From Roseicyclus sp965662675 (GTDB lineage Bacteria; Pseudomonadota; Alphaproteobacteria; Rhodobacterales; Rhodobacteraceae), in the NCBI RefSeq assembly GCF_965662675.1, contig NZ_CBFIIK010000006.1:1-64000 (forward strand): a stretch of 64,000 bases of DNA, given 5' to 3'. The position numbers and the translations under genes are program-made. The notes under the pieces are model-generated. The model was not told the origin of the DNA. It did not search any database and worked only from the letters and a program-made list of their open reading frames with translations. Positions within the stretch are counted from its first letter, which is position 1, and the number at the start of each line of letters is the position of its first letter. Positions 50,906-59,589 of the stretch are shown piece by piece.

Positions 50906-52077
50906 TCTATGATCTCGAAATTATGCAAGTGCTTGTCGGTGATGCTGATCCCAAGACCCGGTACATCATCGGCAAGATCTATATAGCCATCGACCGCGTC
51001 GGGATCGCCTTCGAAGATGTAATAGAACAGCTCGTTGCCGACCTCTACGTCAAAGACGGGGAAGTATTCGCTGATCGGGCAATTCACATTGGCCATGGTC
51101 AGGTGATAATTGTGCATCTGCCCTGCATGCGGGATCACCGGCACCTGAAATGCCTCGGCGATGGCGTTGATCTTTTGCGCCGCGGTGATGCCGCCTACGC
51201 GGTTGGTATCATATTGCATCACGCTGACCGCGCCGCGCCGTAGCAGATCGGCACAGCCGAGAACCGAGAATTCATGCTCCCCACCCGAGATCGGCACGAT
51301 GTTCATGGCATTGAGTTCGACATAGCCCGCGACGTCATCGGCGATCACGGGTTCCTCCAGCCAGCGCGGCTCGTATTTCGCGAGCTTGGGCAGCATGCGC
51401 TTGGTGTAATCGAGGGTCCAGCCCATGTAACATTCCAGCATGATGTCGCGGTCCCAGCCGATGACTTCGCGCACCGCTTCAACCCGCTTCAGGTTTTCGC
51501 GCATGCCTGCCGCGCCATCCTTTGGCCCAAAGCCAAAGCGCGTCTTGAACCCTTGATAGCCTGCCTTGAGCGCGACCTCGGCCTCGCGCTGCATGGCGTC
51601 GATACTGTCGGCGTAAAGCTTTGAGTAATAGACCGGGATCTTTTCCTTGGTGCGCCCGCCGAGCAGCTTGAAGACCGGCTTGCCCGTCAGCTTGCCCATC
51701 AGATCCCAAATCGCCAGATCGATCGCGCTGATTGCGGTCATGCCGATGCCCTTGCGGCCCCAAGCATGGCTACGGCGATACATCTTTTCCCAGATATGAG
51801 CGTAATCGAACGGGTCTTCGCCGATCACAAGCGGCGCGAACCAATCATCAATCGCCTTTTTGACCACGGTGGGTGCCAAGGCCGCATTGCCGATGCCGAT
51901 CGTGCCGTCATCCGTCTCCACCTCGCAGGTCAGCCATTGGTGAAACCGGAACGAGGCCATCGCATCCCCACGCGCCCAAAGCGCGTCCGAAGCATTGGTG
52001 CAGAAATTCCCCTGTGGCGGAACGGTCGGGCCGGTCCAGTTCCAGACACGGGTGCGGACAGAGCGGATCTTGGTCAT
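50902..52077 (-). CDS. Enolase-superfamily L-lyxonate/L-rhamnonate-type dehydratase
   Basis: A 391-residue Mg-dependent dehydratase. The cap domain shows NFCTNASDALWARGD, like the rhamnonate-dehydratase branch; barrel residues are Lys178 (GFKTRFGFGPKDG), Glu215, Glu241, Glu267 (SGGEHEF), Asp290 and His317 (IPHAGQMHNYH). It would make an L-2-keto-3-deoxypentonate for the DapA-family dehydratase that overlaps it. L-lyxonate fits the operon best; L-rhamnonate would need an aldolase instead. The start at 52077 is the family start; 69 upstream residues run through the operator and are rejected. Confidence 0.85.
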   Translation of the reverse strand: MTKIRSVRTRVWNWTGPTVPPQGNFCTNASDALWARGDAMASFRFHQWLTCEVETDDGTIGIGNAALAPTVVKKAIDDWFAPLVIGEDPFDYAHIWEKMYRRSHAWGRKGIGMTAISAIDLAIWDLMGKLTGKPVFKLLGGRTKEKIPVYYSKLYADSIDAMQREAEVALKAGYQGFKTRFGFGPKDGAAGMRENLKRVEAVREVIGWDRDIMLECYMGWTLDYTKRMLPKLAKYEPRWLEEPVIADDVAGYVELNAMNIVPISGGEHEFSVLGCADLLRRGAVSVMQYDTNRVGGITAAQKINAIAEAFQVPVIPHAGQMHNYHLTMANVNCPISEYFPVFDVEVGNELFYYIFEGDPDAVDGYIDLADDVPGLGISITDKHLHNFEIIE

Positions 52078-52170
52078 TTGGTATTCACTCCTGAACGTGG
52101 CGCGGCCGGATCGGATCGAGTCCACACCGGCGCAAGCCCTTGAATTTGATTTGCCCTTGCCAGATGAATA

Positions 52171-52196
52171 TGTCAATGGTATTTGGCATACCAAAT
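52171..52196. promoter_or_regulatory. Divergent operator for the lyxonate operon and TRAP system 4
   Basis: TGGTAT (52177-52182) and ATACCA (52188-52193) form a perfect inverted repeat with a five-base spacer; ATTTGG-CATA-CCAAAT (52181-52196) is a second, overlapping one. TTGACA on the minus strand (52171-52176) abuts it as a -35 box for the enolase operon. This matches the palindromes bound by FadR-type GntR proteins; the local regulator is encoded at 49290. Confidence 0.6.
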
Positions 52197-52274
52197 TCAA
52201 ACGACCGAATTGCCCGATCACAACATCAGGTGCGCGTGAACAGGTCGTCTGGATTGAAAACCAGGGAGGATAAG

Positions 52275-53261
52275 ATGTTTTCAATTCGCACTATCAAGGC
52301 CGCCGCTTTCGCGGGACTTTTGGCATCGGTCGCGGCACCGGTCTCGGCGGAAACAATCATCGTTGCCGTTGGGGCAGCCCAAAACAGCCTTCAGGGCCAA
52401 AGCGCGCAGCGCTTTGCGACCGAGCTTCAGGCGAAGCTGGGCGATGCACATACTGTGGAATTCTACGCAGATGGCCAGCTTGGCGATGAGCGTGAGTTGA
52501 TGCAAAAGCTGCGTCTCGGCACGGTTCACTTCACGCTGCTGTCGTCGATCATGACCAATGTCGCCGATGAATTCGCGCTGTTCGACCTGCCGTTCTTGGT
52601 GCAAGACCGCGCCCATATGGCGCGTATCGACGCCGAGATCGTGCAGACAAAGCTTGCGCCCTTGGCTGCCGCCGAGGGGCTTCAGGTCATCTCGACATGG
52701 GAAAACGGTTTCCGCCAGATCACCAACTCGGTGCGCCCGATCAATACCCCCGCCGATCTGGCCGGGTTGAAGATCCGCACCCCTTCGTCGGAATGGCGTG
52801 TGGCCATGTTCCAGGCCTATGGTGCGAACCCAACCGCGATGGCGTTTTCGGAACTGTTCGTGGCGTTGCAGACCGGCACGATGGATGGTCAGGAAAACCC
52901 GCTGACCAATATCGTAGGCGCCAATCTGCACGAGGTGCAGGGCTATCTCAGCCTGACGGGCCATGTCTATTCGCCCAGCTACCTGACCGCTGGCGTGACA
53001 AGCTGGAACGGGCTTCCCGATGATGTGCGCGCTGCCGCGACCGAGGTCGCCAGCGAGGTGCAGGGTTGGGCTTTTGGTCAGGGCGACAGCGCCGATCAAA
53101 CCCTGCTTGACCGCGTCATCGCTGCAGGCGTCGCGGTGAACGAGGCCGACAAGGCCGCCTTTGTCGAAGCGTCCGCGCCGATCTACGCGATGTTCGCCGA
53201 GCGTGTCGAAGGTGGCGCCGAACTGGTTGCCGCAGCGCAGGCCTTGGCCGCGTCGAATTAA
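52275..53261 (+). CDS. dctP: TRAP transporter substrate-binding protein (system 4)
   Basis: A 328-residue periplasmic DctP with a signal peptide ending at VSA (about residue 25). The carboxylate Arg is in LKIRTPSSE; ENGFRQITN and DGQENPLTN are family blocks. GGGAGGA precedes the ATG at 52275. It is divergent from the lyxonate-type operon and shares its operator, so the ligand is probably the same pentonate. Confidence 0.93.
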   Translation: MFSIRTIKAAAFAGLLASVAAPVSAETIIVAVGAAQNSLQGQSAQRFATELQAKLGDAHTVEFYADGQLGDERELMQKLRLGTVHFTLLSSIMTNVADEFALFDLPFLVQDRAHMARIDAEIVQTKLAPLAAAEGLQVISTWENGFRQITNSVRPINTPADLAGLKIRTPSSEWRVAMFQAYGANPTAMAFSELFVALQTGTMDGQENPLTNIVGANLHEVQGYLSLTGHVYSPSYLTAGVTSWNGLPDDVRAAATEVASEVQGWAFGQGDSADQTLLDRVIAAGVAVNEADKAAFVEASAPIYAMFAERVEGGAELVAAAQALAASN

Positions 53262-53281
53262 GCCGCGATCACCTTGCAAAA

Positions 53282-53307
53282 GCGCCGGCCGCATCATCGG
53301 CCGGCGC
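53282..53307 (+). promoter_or_regulatory. Hairpin between dctP and dctQ (system 4)
   Basis: GCGCCGGCCG (53282-53291) and CGGCCGGCGC (53298-53307) pair perfectly around CATCAT, 20 bases after the dctP stop. No T-tract follows. Third TRAP system with a hairpin in this place. Confidence 0.6.
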
Positions 53308-53328
53308 GATCCTTGGGGGAAATCCAAA

Positions 53329-53886
53329 ATGTCGTTGTTGATCCGCTCAGTTGCGCGATCCGTGGAGGCCATGTGCCTGCTTTTGCTCGTCGTGCTGACC
53401 GCGACGGTCGTCTACTCGGCCACGATGCGATATCTTGGCGCCTCACCCAGCTGGTATGATGAAGTCGCCCAGATCCTGTTGGCGTGGCTGTCCTATTTCG
53501 CGGCGGTGCATGCGATGTTTCACCGCCAGCACATGGGCTTTGGTGGCCTTGTCATGGCCATGCCCAAACCCCTGCGGCTGTTTTTCGTGCTGTTCGCCGA
53601 AGCCGCCATCATCGCCTTTTTCGGCGTCGCCGTCTGGTATGGCTGGGCGATCTTGCCGATTGCCGCCTTCGACACGATGGTCAGCCTGCCTTGGGTGTCC
53701 TTGGGTGTCGTCCAATCCGTGATCCCCATCACCGGCGCGCTGATGATCTTTGCCTCGATCGGCACTTTTCCGAAAATTCTGCGCGAGGCGATCGACGGTA
53801 TCGACCGCGACCACGCGGAGATCGCCGAAGCCATCGCCGCCGCCGAGGCGGATATGCGCACCGATGACCGCAAAGGGGCTGTCTGA
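53329..53886 (+). CDS. dctQ: TRAP transporter small membrane subunit (system 4)
   Basis: A 185-residue DctQ with four helices and a polar C-terminal tail. RYLGASPSWYDEVAQILLAWLSYF and HRQHMGFGGLV are family blocks. The start at 53329 (MSLLIRS) is the family start; the preceding in-frame stretch runs back into dctP. It overlaps dctM by one base (TGATG). Confidence 0.9.
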   Translation: MSLLIRSVARSVEAMCLLLLVVLTATVVYSATMRYLGASPSWYDEVAQILLAWLSYFAAVHAMFHRQHMGFGGLVMAMPKPLRLFFVLFAEAAIIAFFGVAVWYGWAILPIAAFDTMVSLPWVSLGVVQSVIPITGALMIFASIGTFPKILREAIDGIDRDHAEIAEAIAAAEADMRTDDRKGAV

Positions 53887-55166
53887 TGATCCTGTTCTTC
53901 ACGGCGGCCAGCTTGATCGGTCTGATCTTGCTCAATGTTCCCATCGCGGTGTCGGTCGGCATCGTGGCTGTGGTTGGCTTTTTGCTGACCACCGGGCCGA
54001 TGCAACTTTATGATGTCGCCATCGCGCTTTACACCGGCGCCACATCCTTTCCACTGATCGCGATCCCGCTGTTCATCTTGGCGGGTAGCCTGATGAACAC
54101 CTCGGGCATCTCGGTTCGGTTGATCAACTTCGTCTCGGCGCTGATCGGTTTCGTCCGCGGCGGCCTTGGCATGGTCAATATCGGTGTCTCGATGGTTTTC
54201 GCAGAGATCTCGGGCTCGGCCGTGGCTGATGTGGCTGCGACCGGCACCGTGATGATCCCCGAGATGAAAAAGCGTGGCTATACCCGCACGATGGCCGCGG
54301 CCATCACCTCATCCTCGGCCTCGCTTGCGATCATCATTCCGCCTTCGATCCCGATGATCCTTTATGGCGCGATCGCCGAGACATCGGTTCTCAAGCTTTT
54401 CGTGGCAGGCATAATTCCGGGTGTTCTGGGCGGGTTCTTGTTGATGCTGGTGACCTATTTCCTTGCCGTGCGTTATGATCTGCCCCGTGAAGAGGCCTTT
54501 AATCTCTGCCGTTTGGCCAAAGCCTTCCGCGAAGCGGCTTGGGCGCTCACCATGCCGGTGATCATCTTGGGGGGCATCTTTTCGGGCATTGTCACTGCGA
54601 CCGAAGGGGCCGCGTTGGCGGTTGTTGCGGCCTTGTTCGTGGGTGGCGTGATCTACCGCGACCTCAATATCACGCGGCTTCACCGCGCCATGCTGGACGG
54701 CATTTCGCAAACGGGTGTGGTGATGCTGCTCGTGGCGACCTCGGCCGCGCTGGGCCTGTTCTTGACCCAAGCACAGGTGCCCCAGCAACTGGCCGCCGCG
54801 ATCACCGAATTCACCACCAACCCTTGGGTCGTTCTGGCGCTGTTGAACGTGCTGCTTTTGGTCTTGGGCATGTTCTTGCATGGGGCGGCGGCGATCATCC
54901 TTGTGGTGCCGATCGTGATGCCCTTGGTCACGGCAGTGGGCATCGATCCGGTACATTTCGGGATCATCGTGACCTTGAACCTTGCCATTGGGCAGCAAAC
55001 CCCGCCCGTGGCGAGCGTGTTGATCACCGCATGCTCCATCGCCAAAGCCGGTATATGGGAGACGACCCGCACCAACCTGCCCTTTATCGGGGTGTTGGCC
55101 TTCATCTTGCTGCTGGTCACCTATGTGCCGCAGGTCAGCCTTGGGCTGGTCGGGCTGTTGGATTAA
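53886..55166 (+). CDS. dctM: TRAP transporter large permease (system 4)
   Basis: A 426-residue DctM permease with 11-12 helices. Blocks: LFILAGSLMNTSGIS, EISGSAVADVAATGTVMIPEM, AIIIPPSIPMILYGA and LAIGQQTPPVASVLITAC. It ends the + strand operon; a GC-rich hairpin without T-tract (55178-55211) follows. Confidence 0.93.
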   Translation: MILFFTAASLIGLILLNVPIAVSVGIVAVVGFLLTTGPMQLYDVAIALYTGATSFPLIAIPLFILAGSLMNTSGISVRLINFVSALIGFVRGGLGMVNIGVSMVFAEISGSAVADVAATGTVMIPEMKKRGYTRTMAAAITSSSASLAIIIPPSIPMILYGAIAETSVLKLFVAGIIPGVLGGFLLMLVTYFLAVRYDLPREEAFNLCRLAKAFREAAWALTMPVIILGGIFSGIVTATEGAALAVVAALFVGGVIYRDLNITRLHRAMLDGISQTGVVMLLVATSAALGLFLTQAQVPQQLAAAITEFTTNPWVVLALLNVLLLVLGMFLHGAAAIILVVPIVMPLVTAVGIDPVHFGIIVTLNLAIGQQTPPVASVLITACSIAKAGIWETTRTNLPFIGVLAFILLLVTYVPQVSLGLVGLLD

Positions 55167-55177
55167 GGTTTAAACAA

Positions 55178-55211
55178 TGCCGTGCCGTGGCGCTGTTGCC
55201 ATGGCGCGGCG
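55178..55211. terminator. Hairpin between convergent operons
   Basis: A 14-pair stem with three G-U pairs (55178-55191 with 55198-55211) and a six-base loop lies between the dctM stop and the aldolase stop. Without a T-tract its role as a terminator is only likely. Confidence 0.4.
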
Positions 55212-55219
55212 ATCCGCAT

Positions 55220-55882
55220 CTAGCGGGCTTTGATCGTTGCCTCGAAGCTCTCGAAGGCCGCGATGCTTTGCGGGCAGTTCATCAGCGCACGCGCGACATC
55301 GGGTGAGATGGTGAAGCAATCATGCCCGAGATCGGCGAGCGCCACCATCTGTTCGGGTGAGCGCAGTGAAGCGACAAGAACCGTACAGGGTTTTCCCGCC
55401 CCTGCGTTCATCCGCGCCATTGTCGCCAGATGATCCATGGCATCCATCCCCGCCTCGGCCATGCGGCCGAAATAGGGGGCGATGAAATCCGCCCCCAGCG
55501 CGCGGGCGACGAACATCTGCTTGGCGTCATAACACGCCGTCATCAAGATGCGCCCACCAAGGGATTTGATCGCCGGGGTCGCCCGGATCGCGGCCTCGAC
55601 CAGCGGGATTTTGACGATGGTTTCGATCCCCGCAATGCGTCCTGCTTCGTAAAGCGCGCCCGCCCAATCGACATAACCCTCGACCGGGCCTGCGACCTGC
55701 GCATGCAATTCCATCGCCCCCAGATCGCGGGCATGGGCGGCCATCGCTTGCCAATCGATGCGCGCGTAATCAAGCCCCGCGCGCGCGGCCAAAAGGGGGT
55801 TGGTGGTGACCCCGTGAAACAGCCCCGTAGGCATCAGCTCGTCCCACGCCGCGCGGTCGGCTGTGTCGAGATAGAGTGTCAT
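55220..55882 (-). CDS. Small transaldolase/fructose-6-phosphate aldolase-like protein
   Basis: A 220-residue class I aldolase of the FSA/TalC type. The Schiff-base Lys91 is in IETIVKIPLVEAA, and GVTTNPLL (24-31) and LMTACYDAKQMF are typical. FSA-type enzymes split or join ketose phosphates or sulfo-sugars with dihydroxyacetone or glyceraldehyde units. It overlaps the PfkB kinase gene (ATGA), suggesting the kinase and aldolase act in sequence on the sugar imported by the ABC system upstream. Confidence 0.85.
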   Translation of the reverse strand: MTLYLDTADRAAWDELMPTGLFHGVTTNPLLAARAGLDYARIDWQAMAAHARDLGAMELHAQVAGPVEGYVDWAGALYEAGRIAGIETIVKIPLVEAAIRATPAIKSLGGRILMTACYDAKQMFVARALGADFIAPYFGRMAEAGMDAMDHLATMARMNAGAGKPCTVLVASLRSPEQMVALADLGHDCFTISPDVARALMNCPQSIAAFESFEATIKAR

Positions 55883-56856
55883 ATCCGCTCATCCATCAGG
55901 GCTTGCGCCAATTCCGCCGCTGTCGGCGGGTTGCAGCCTTCCTTGGTACAGTTCAGGCAGGCTGCATAGATCCCGCGTTTGATCAGGTCTGCAAGCGCAT
56001 CTTCGGGCAGTGCGGCGATCGCATCCTTGCCCAGTCGGTCTTTCTCCGCCAGCCCCGCGATCAATGTGGCCATCAACGTGTCGCCTGCCCCGATCGTGTC
56101 GATCAGCCCGGAAAACCGCGGGTTCGTCACGCGCACATGGTGCTGTGGGGTCCATGCCTCGGCCCCCTCGGGGCCTTTTGTCAGGGTGACGAGGGCCGCC
56201 GTGGTCTGGTTGCGCAAGGCCGCGATAGCCGCGTCTTGGGTCAAGTTGGGATAGAGCCATTCCAGATCCTCGTCACTCAGCTTGACGATGGTCGCATGAC
56301 CCAAAAGCCTTGTGATCCTTGCGCGGTAGCTGGCAGGATCACCGATCAGCGAGGGGCGCACATTAGGGTCGAGCGAGGTACAGATGCCCGCCCCTGCCGC
56401 GGCGATGAATGTGCCCTCCCAGATTTCCGCATCCGCACCGCCCGCCAGCGCGAGTGAGCCGATATGGAAATGCCGCGCCGTGGGGGGGATCGCGGCTTGC
56501 AACATCGGGGCCGTGACCATCCGTTCGGCGGTGCCTTCGCGCAAGAAGTGATATTGGGGTATACCATCCTTGAGCGTGACGATGGCCCGCGATGTCGGCG
56601 CTGCAAGCCGCGGCCCGGTGAGGGTTACGCCCTGGGCTTCGAGATGTGCCGCCAGCCGCACCCCGAAATCATCGGTCGAGATCGGCGTGACGTAATGTGT
56701 CATCACCCCTTGGCGGCCAAGCGCCACGGCCACGTTGTAGGGTGAGCCGCCGAGATTGTGGAAGAATCCGTCAGCCGTGGTCCCGCTTGTATCGGCGATA
56801 CTGTCGATCAGGTTCTCGCCACCGATGATGATGGGGTATTCAGCTTGCGTTGGCAT
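55879..56856 (-). CDS. PfkB-family carbohydrate kinase
   Basis: A 325-residue ribokinase-fold kinase. The N-terminal NLGGSPYNVAVALGRQG, and the C-terminal anion-hole motif DTIGAGDTLMATL with the catalytic Asp are clear; the first PfkB signature is well kept. A cysteine-rich tail (CLNCTKEGCNPP) is unusual. The start at 56856 lies inside the permease gene (17-base overlap). Fructokinase-like specificity is possible, but the sugar is not readable. Confidence 0.88.
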   Translation of the reverse strand: MPTQAEYPIIIGGENLIDSIADTSGTTADGFFHNLGGSPYNVAVALGRQGVMTHYVTPISTDDFGVRLAAHLEAQGVTLTGPRLAAPTSRAIVTLKDGIPQYHFLREGTAERMVTAPMLQAAIPPTARHFHIGSLALAGGADAEIWEGTFIAAAGAGICTSLDPNVRPSLIGDPASYRARITRLLGHATIVKLSDEDLEWLYPNLTQDAAIAALRNQTTAALVTLTKGPEGAEAWTPQHHVRVTNPRFSGLIDTIGAGDTLMATLIAGLAEKDRLGKDAIAALPEDALADLIKRGIYAACLNCTKEGCNPPTAAELAQALMDERI

Positions 56857-58399
56857 CGAGCTGGCGGGCTTTCGCGAAGATGGTGAAGACAAAGGTGCTG
56901 CCCATAGCCACGACGGCACCAAGGACAAGGAAGGGGACTGTGATCTGGTAGCCCAAGGCTACGAGCGGCACAATCATCGCCACGAACCCCGCCGCAAGCA
57001 CCCATGTCAAGATCGGCTTGCCGCGAAACACCACATAGCCCGCGGCGATCACCAGAAGCGACAGAAGGGCCGCCGCGGTGATATTTGCGTTGGCGGCGGT
57101 CTGAAATGCCTCCAACTCGGCGGGCGACAACAAGCGCGCATTCTGACCGGGCGCCAATTGCGCACCCGCTGCGCGCATGGCTTCGGCGGCGTTATGCTCA
57201 AGTATCGCGATCTTGGCCCGCAGGAAAATCGCGCCCGGTGTCATGCAGGCAAGGAACGCCATCACCGCAGCGATCGCTGCCAACAATTTGCGCACGCTTT
57301 CGGGGTTCTTCGATTGGCGCACGATGTCGATGCCGACAGCGACCAGAATGATCATGCCGGTCACGACCATCTGCCAAAACGTGTCAAGCTGGGCCAGCGT
57401 CAGGCCGTTATTGATCAGCTTGAGCAAGATCACCCCCATGAAGGTGCCCCACAGCGACCCGCGCCCGCCGAAAAGCGAAGTGCCCCCGATGACCACGGCG
57501 GCGATGGCGTCAAGCTCCCACATCTGGCCGTAATCGGATTTGGCGTAAGGCGCGCGGCCCAGAAACAGCAGTGCGCCCAAGGCCGCGGTAAAGGAGCAAA
57601 ACATATAGGTGATCAGCATGTAGCGCGCGGTGTTGATACCTGCTTGGCGCGCGCCCGGCTCGTTCGAGCCGATGGCATAGACCCAGCGCCCATAGCGCGT
57701 ATTGGCGATGACGATCGTCAGAACGATGAAAAAGCCGATGAAGATCAGCATGGACATCTGGAAGGTACGGAAAAAATTGATCCAGTTGGCGTCGACAAAG
57801 CCGCCGATGTTGTGCCAAATCCCGGTCAATTCACCGTTGGTATAGGCCTCACGCAGCCCGGAGAACGGGTTGTAACGCCCGAAATAATCAAAGGTCGAGG
57901 GCAGTTCGGGGGTGGCCTGCGCGCCGGTCGTCAAATGGCCCGTGCCGCGCCAGATCGATAGCCCTGCCAAGGTCACGATAAAGGCCGGCATCCCGTAATA
58001 GGCGACAAGCGCGCCGTTGAAGGCCCCGACCGCCAGCCCGAGTGCCAAGCCCGTCAAAATCGCCAAAGAGGGGGGGAAGCCCCAAAAGCTGACGACATAT
58101 CCCGTCAGCGCCGCGGTCATGCCCATCACCGAGCCGACCGACAGATCGATCCCCGCGGTGATGATAACCAAGGTCATGCCAGCGGCGATCACCCCGATGG
58201 CCGCGGAATTGTTGAGAATCGTCATCAGGTTCGACGGGTGGAAAAACGGCCGTCCCGTGGTCGCCAGTTCGATGGCGATGCCCAAGATCACGATAGCCAA
58301 GAACGCCCCCGACCAGTCGGCGCGGAAAAACTTCACAAGCGCGAGGACGATGCGATCTTGTAGCGAGGGCAGTGGCTGTGTTTGCGCTGCATGTGTCAT
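56840..58399 (-). CDS. Ribose-type ABC transporter permease with extra C-terminal membrane domain
   Basis: A 519-residue permease, against about 320-350 for RbsC. Residues 1-345 are a full BPD_transp_2 permease: GMTLVIITAGIDLSVGSVMG, FIVTLAGLSIWRGTGHL and VIGGTSLFGGRGSLWG. A roughly 55-residue insertion (about 150-205) precedes NWINFFRTF. After residue 345 come about 170 more residues with a hydrophobic segment, a roughly 55-residue soluble loop rich in Ala/Glu, then three more hydrophobic segments. The start at 58399 follows the family start. A terminator separates it from the binding-protein gene. Confidence 0.88.
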   Translation of the reverse strand: MTHAAQTQPLPSLQDRIVLALVKFFRADWSGAFLAIVILGIAIELATTGRPFFHPSNLMTILNNSAAIGVIAAGMTLVIITAGIDLSVGSVMGMTAALTGYVVSFWGFPPSLAILTGLALGLAVGAFNGALVAYYGMPAFIVTLAGLSIWRGTGHLTTGAQATPELPSTFDYFGRYNPFSGLREAYTNGELTGIWHNIGGFVDANWINFFRTFQMSMLIFIGFFIVLTIVIANTRYGRWVYAIGSNEPGARQAGINTARYMLITYMFCSFTAALGALLFLGRAPYAKSDYGQMWELDAIAAVVIGGTSLFGGRGSLWGTFMGVILLKLINNGLTLAQLDTFWQMVVTGMIILVAVGIDIVRQSKNPESVRKLLAAIAAVMAFLACMTPGAIFLRAKIAILEHNAAEAMRAAGAQLAPGQNARLLSPAELEAFQTAANANITAAALLSLLVIAAGYVVFRGKPILTWVLAAGFVAMIVPLVALGYQITVPFLVLGAVVAMGSTFVFTIFAKARQLDANAS

Positions 58400-58428
58400 C
58401 GGTTTTCCATCGACCAAATCTGAGGGCT

Positions 58429-58460
58429 AAAAAAAGGGCGCGCCAAAAGACGCGCCCTTT
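58429..58460 (-). terminator. Rho-independent terminator between binding-protein and permease genes
   Basis: On the minus strand AAAGGGCGCG and CGCGCCCTTT (58433-58442 and 58451-58460) pair perfectly around an eight-base loop and run into seven T residues (complement of A 58429-58435). It is inside the operon, so partial readthrough would give excess binding protein. Confidence 0.85.
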
Positions 58461-58477
58461 GACGTCGCTCGTATGAC

Positions 58478-59413
58478 TTATTCGATGCCGACCATCGCGC
58501 TGTAAACAGCGGCGGTCGAGGGGGTCACGAGGAAAAAGCCCGTGTCGATACGGGGCGAAACCGCCTCGCCGCGCGCCGCGGCAGCAGCGGCACGGATGCC
58601 CTGATAGCCCATCTGATAAAGCATCTGAGCGGTATTGGCATGCACCCAACCTTCGCGCATCGCGACGATTGCGTCGCTGGCACCGTCAAAGCCCACAAGC
58701 TTCACATCACCCGCGCCGTAGCCCAGGTTGCGCAGCGCGGCGATGGCACCCATCGTGCCGCCATCCCATGCGTTGGCGACCATGGCGATGTCCTGACGGC
58801 TGTTGAGGATCGCCTCGACACCTTCTTGTGCCTCTTGGCTGTTCCACTCGGTCGGGACTTCGAGGATTTCGGAATTCGGACGCGCGGCGGTGAAGGCTTC
58901 GACAAAGCCGTTGCGCCGTTCTTGGCCGGTCGATTGCGCCTGGTTGCCGGTGACGTAGATGATCGGCTGACCATCTTCGATCAGGGTTGCGGCAACAGCG
59001 CCTTGCACCTTGGCCACGGCATAGTTGTCGGTCGCCACGAAGGAGGTGACATCGGCACCCGCAACGCCGGTATCGACGGCAACCACGGGAATACCCGCGG
59101 CCATCGCGTCATTGACGGCAGGTGCGATACCGGCGCTGTCAACAGGTGCCACGGCGATCGCTGCGGCGCCCTGCGCCACGAGATTTTCGAAGACTTCCAG
59201 CTGGCTCGACAGATCGCCCTGAAAGGCGGGGCCGACCGCGACAAGTGTGACGCCTTCGGCGGCGGCGGCATCTTCTGCGCCTTGGTTGATCATCATCCAG
59301 CCCGCGTTGGTCGCGGATTTGGTGATGTAGCCGATGACGTCTTGCGCATTGGCGGCAGAGCCGATCAGCAGTGCGGCCACAGCCACGCTGGCAAGTTTCA
59401 GATTCATTTTCAC
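58478..59413 (-). CDS. Sugar ABC transporter substrate-binding protein (RbsB type)
   Basis: A 311-residue periplasmic binding protein with a signal peptide ending at ANA (about residue 25 from the GTG). It belongs to the ribose/galactose type 1 fold: VIGYITKSATNAGW, APVDSAGIAPAVNDAMAAGIPVV, ANAWDGGTMGAIAALR and GFDGASDAIVAMREG. GTG at 59413 is preferred because GGGAGGA is eight bases upstream; ATG at 59407 is the alternative. It imports an unidentified sugar for the PfkB/aldolase route. Confidence 0.92.
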   Translation of the reverse strand: MKMNLKLASVAVAALLIGSAANAQDVIGYITKSATNAGWMMINQGAEDAAAAEGVTLVAVGPAFQGDLSSQLEVFENLVAQGAAAIAVAPVDSAGIAPAVNDAMAAGIPVVAVDTGVAGADVTSFVATDNYAVAKVQGAVAATLIEDGQPIIYVTGNQAQSTGQERRNGFVEAFTAARPNSEILEVPTEWNSQEAQEGVEAILNSRQDIAMVANAWDGGTMGAIAALRNLGYGAGDVKLVGFDGASDAIVAMREGWVHANTAQMLYQMGYQGIRAAAAAARGEAVSPRIDTGFFLVTPSTAAVYSAMVGIE

Positions 59414-59494
59414 GTCGGTATCCTCCCAAAAATCGGCCGCGCCTCGAACGGGCAGGGGCACGCATGCCTAGAAAGACGCAGAATCGGCGGGGCT

Positions 59495-59531
59495 GTCAAT
59501 ACTTAAGTCAATCTGATTTAATTATTGACTT
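59495..59531. promoter_or_regulatory. Divergent operator in the ABC control region
   Basis: AAGTCAAT (59505-59512) and ATTGACTT (59524-59531) are exact inverted repeats with an 11-base A/T-rich spacer; a third half-site GTCAAT is at 59495-59500. Its A/T-rich symmetric form suits a ROK-type repressor, and one is encoded at 60852. Confidence 0.5.
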
Positions 59532-59589
59532 GGGCACCGCGATGATGCTCATCTGGGCGCCGATATGGATGCCTCGGGGAGGGATAAAG

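Noticed and set aside
56756..57961. 401-residue + strand open frame
   Set aside because: Antisense to the ABC permease and kinase; composition dominated by Arg, His and Gly, no motif.
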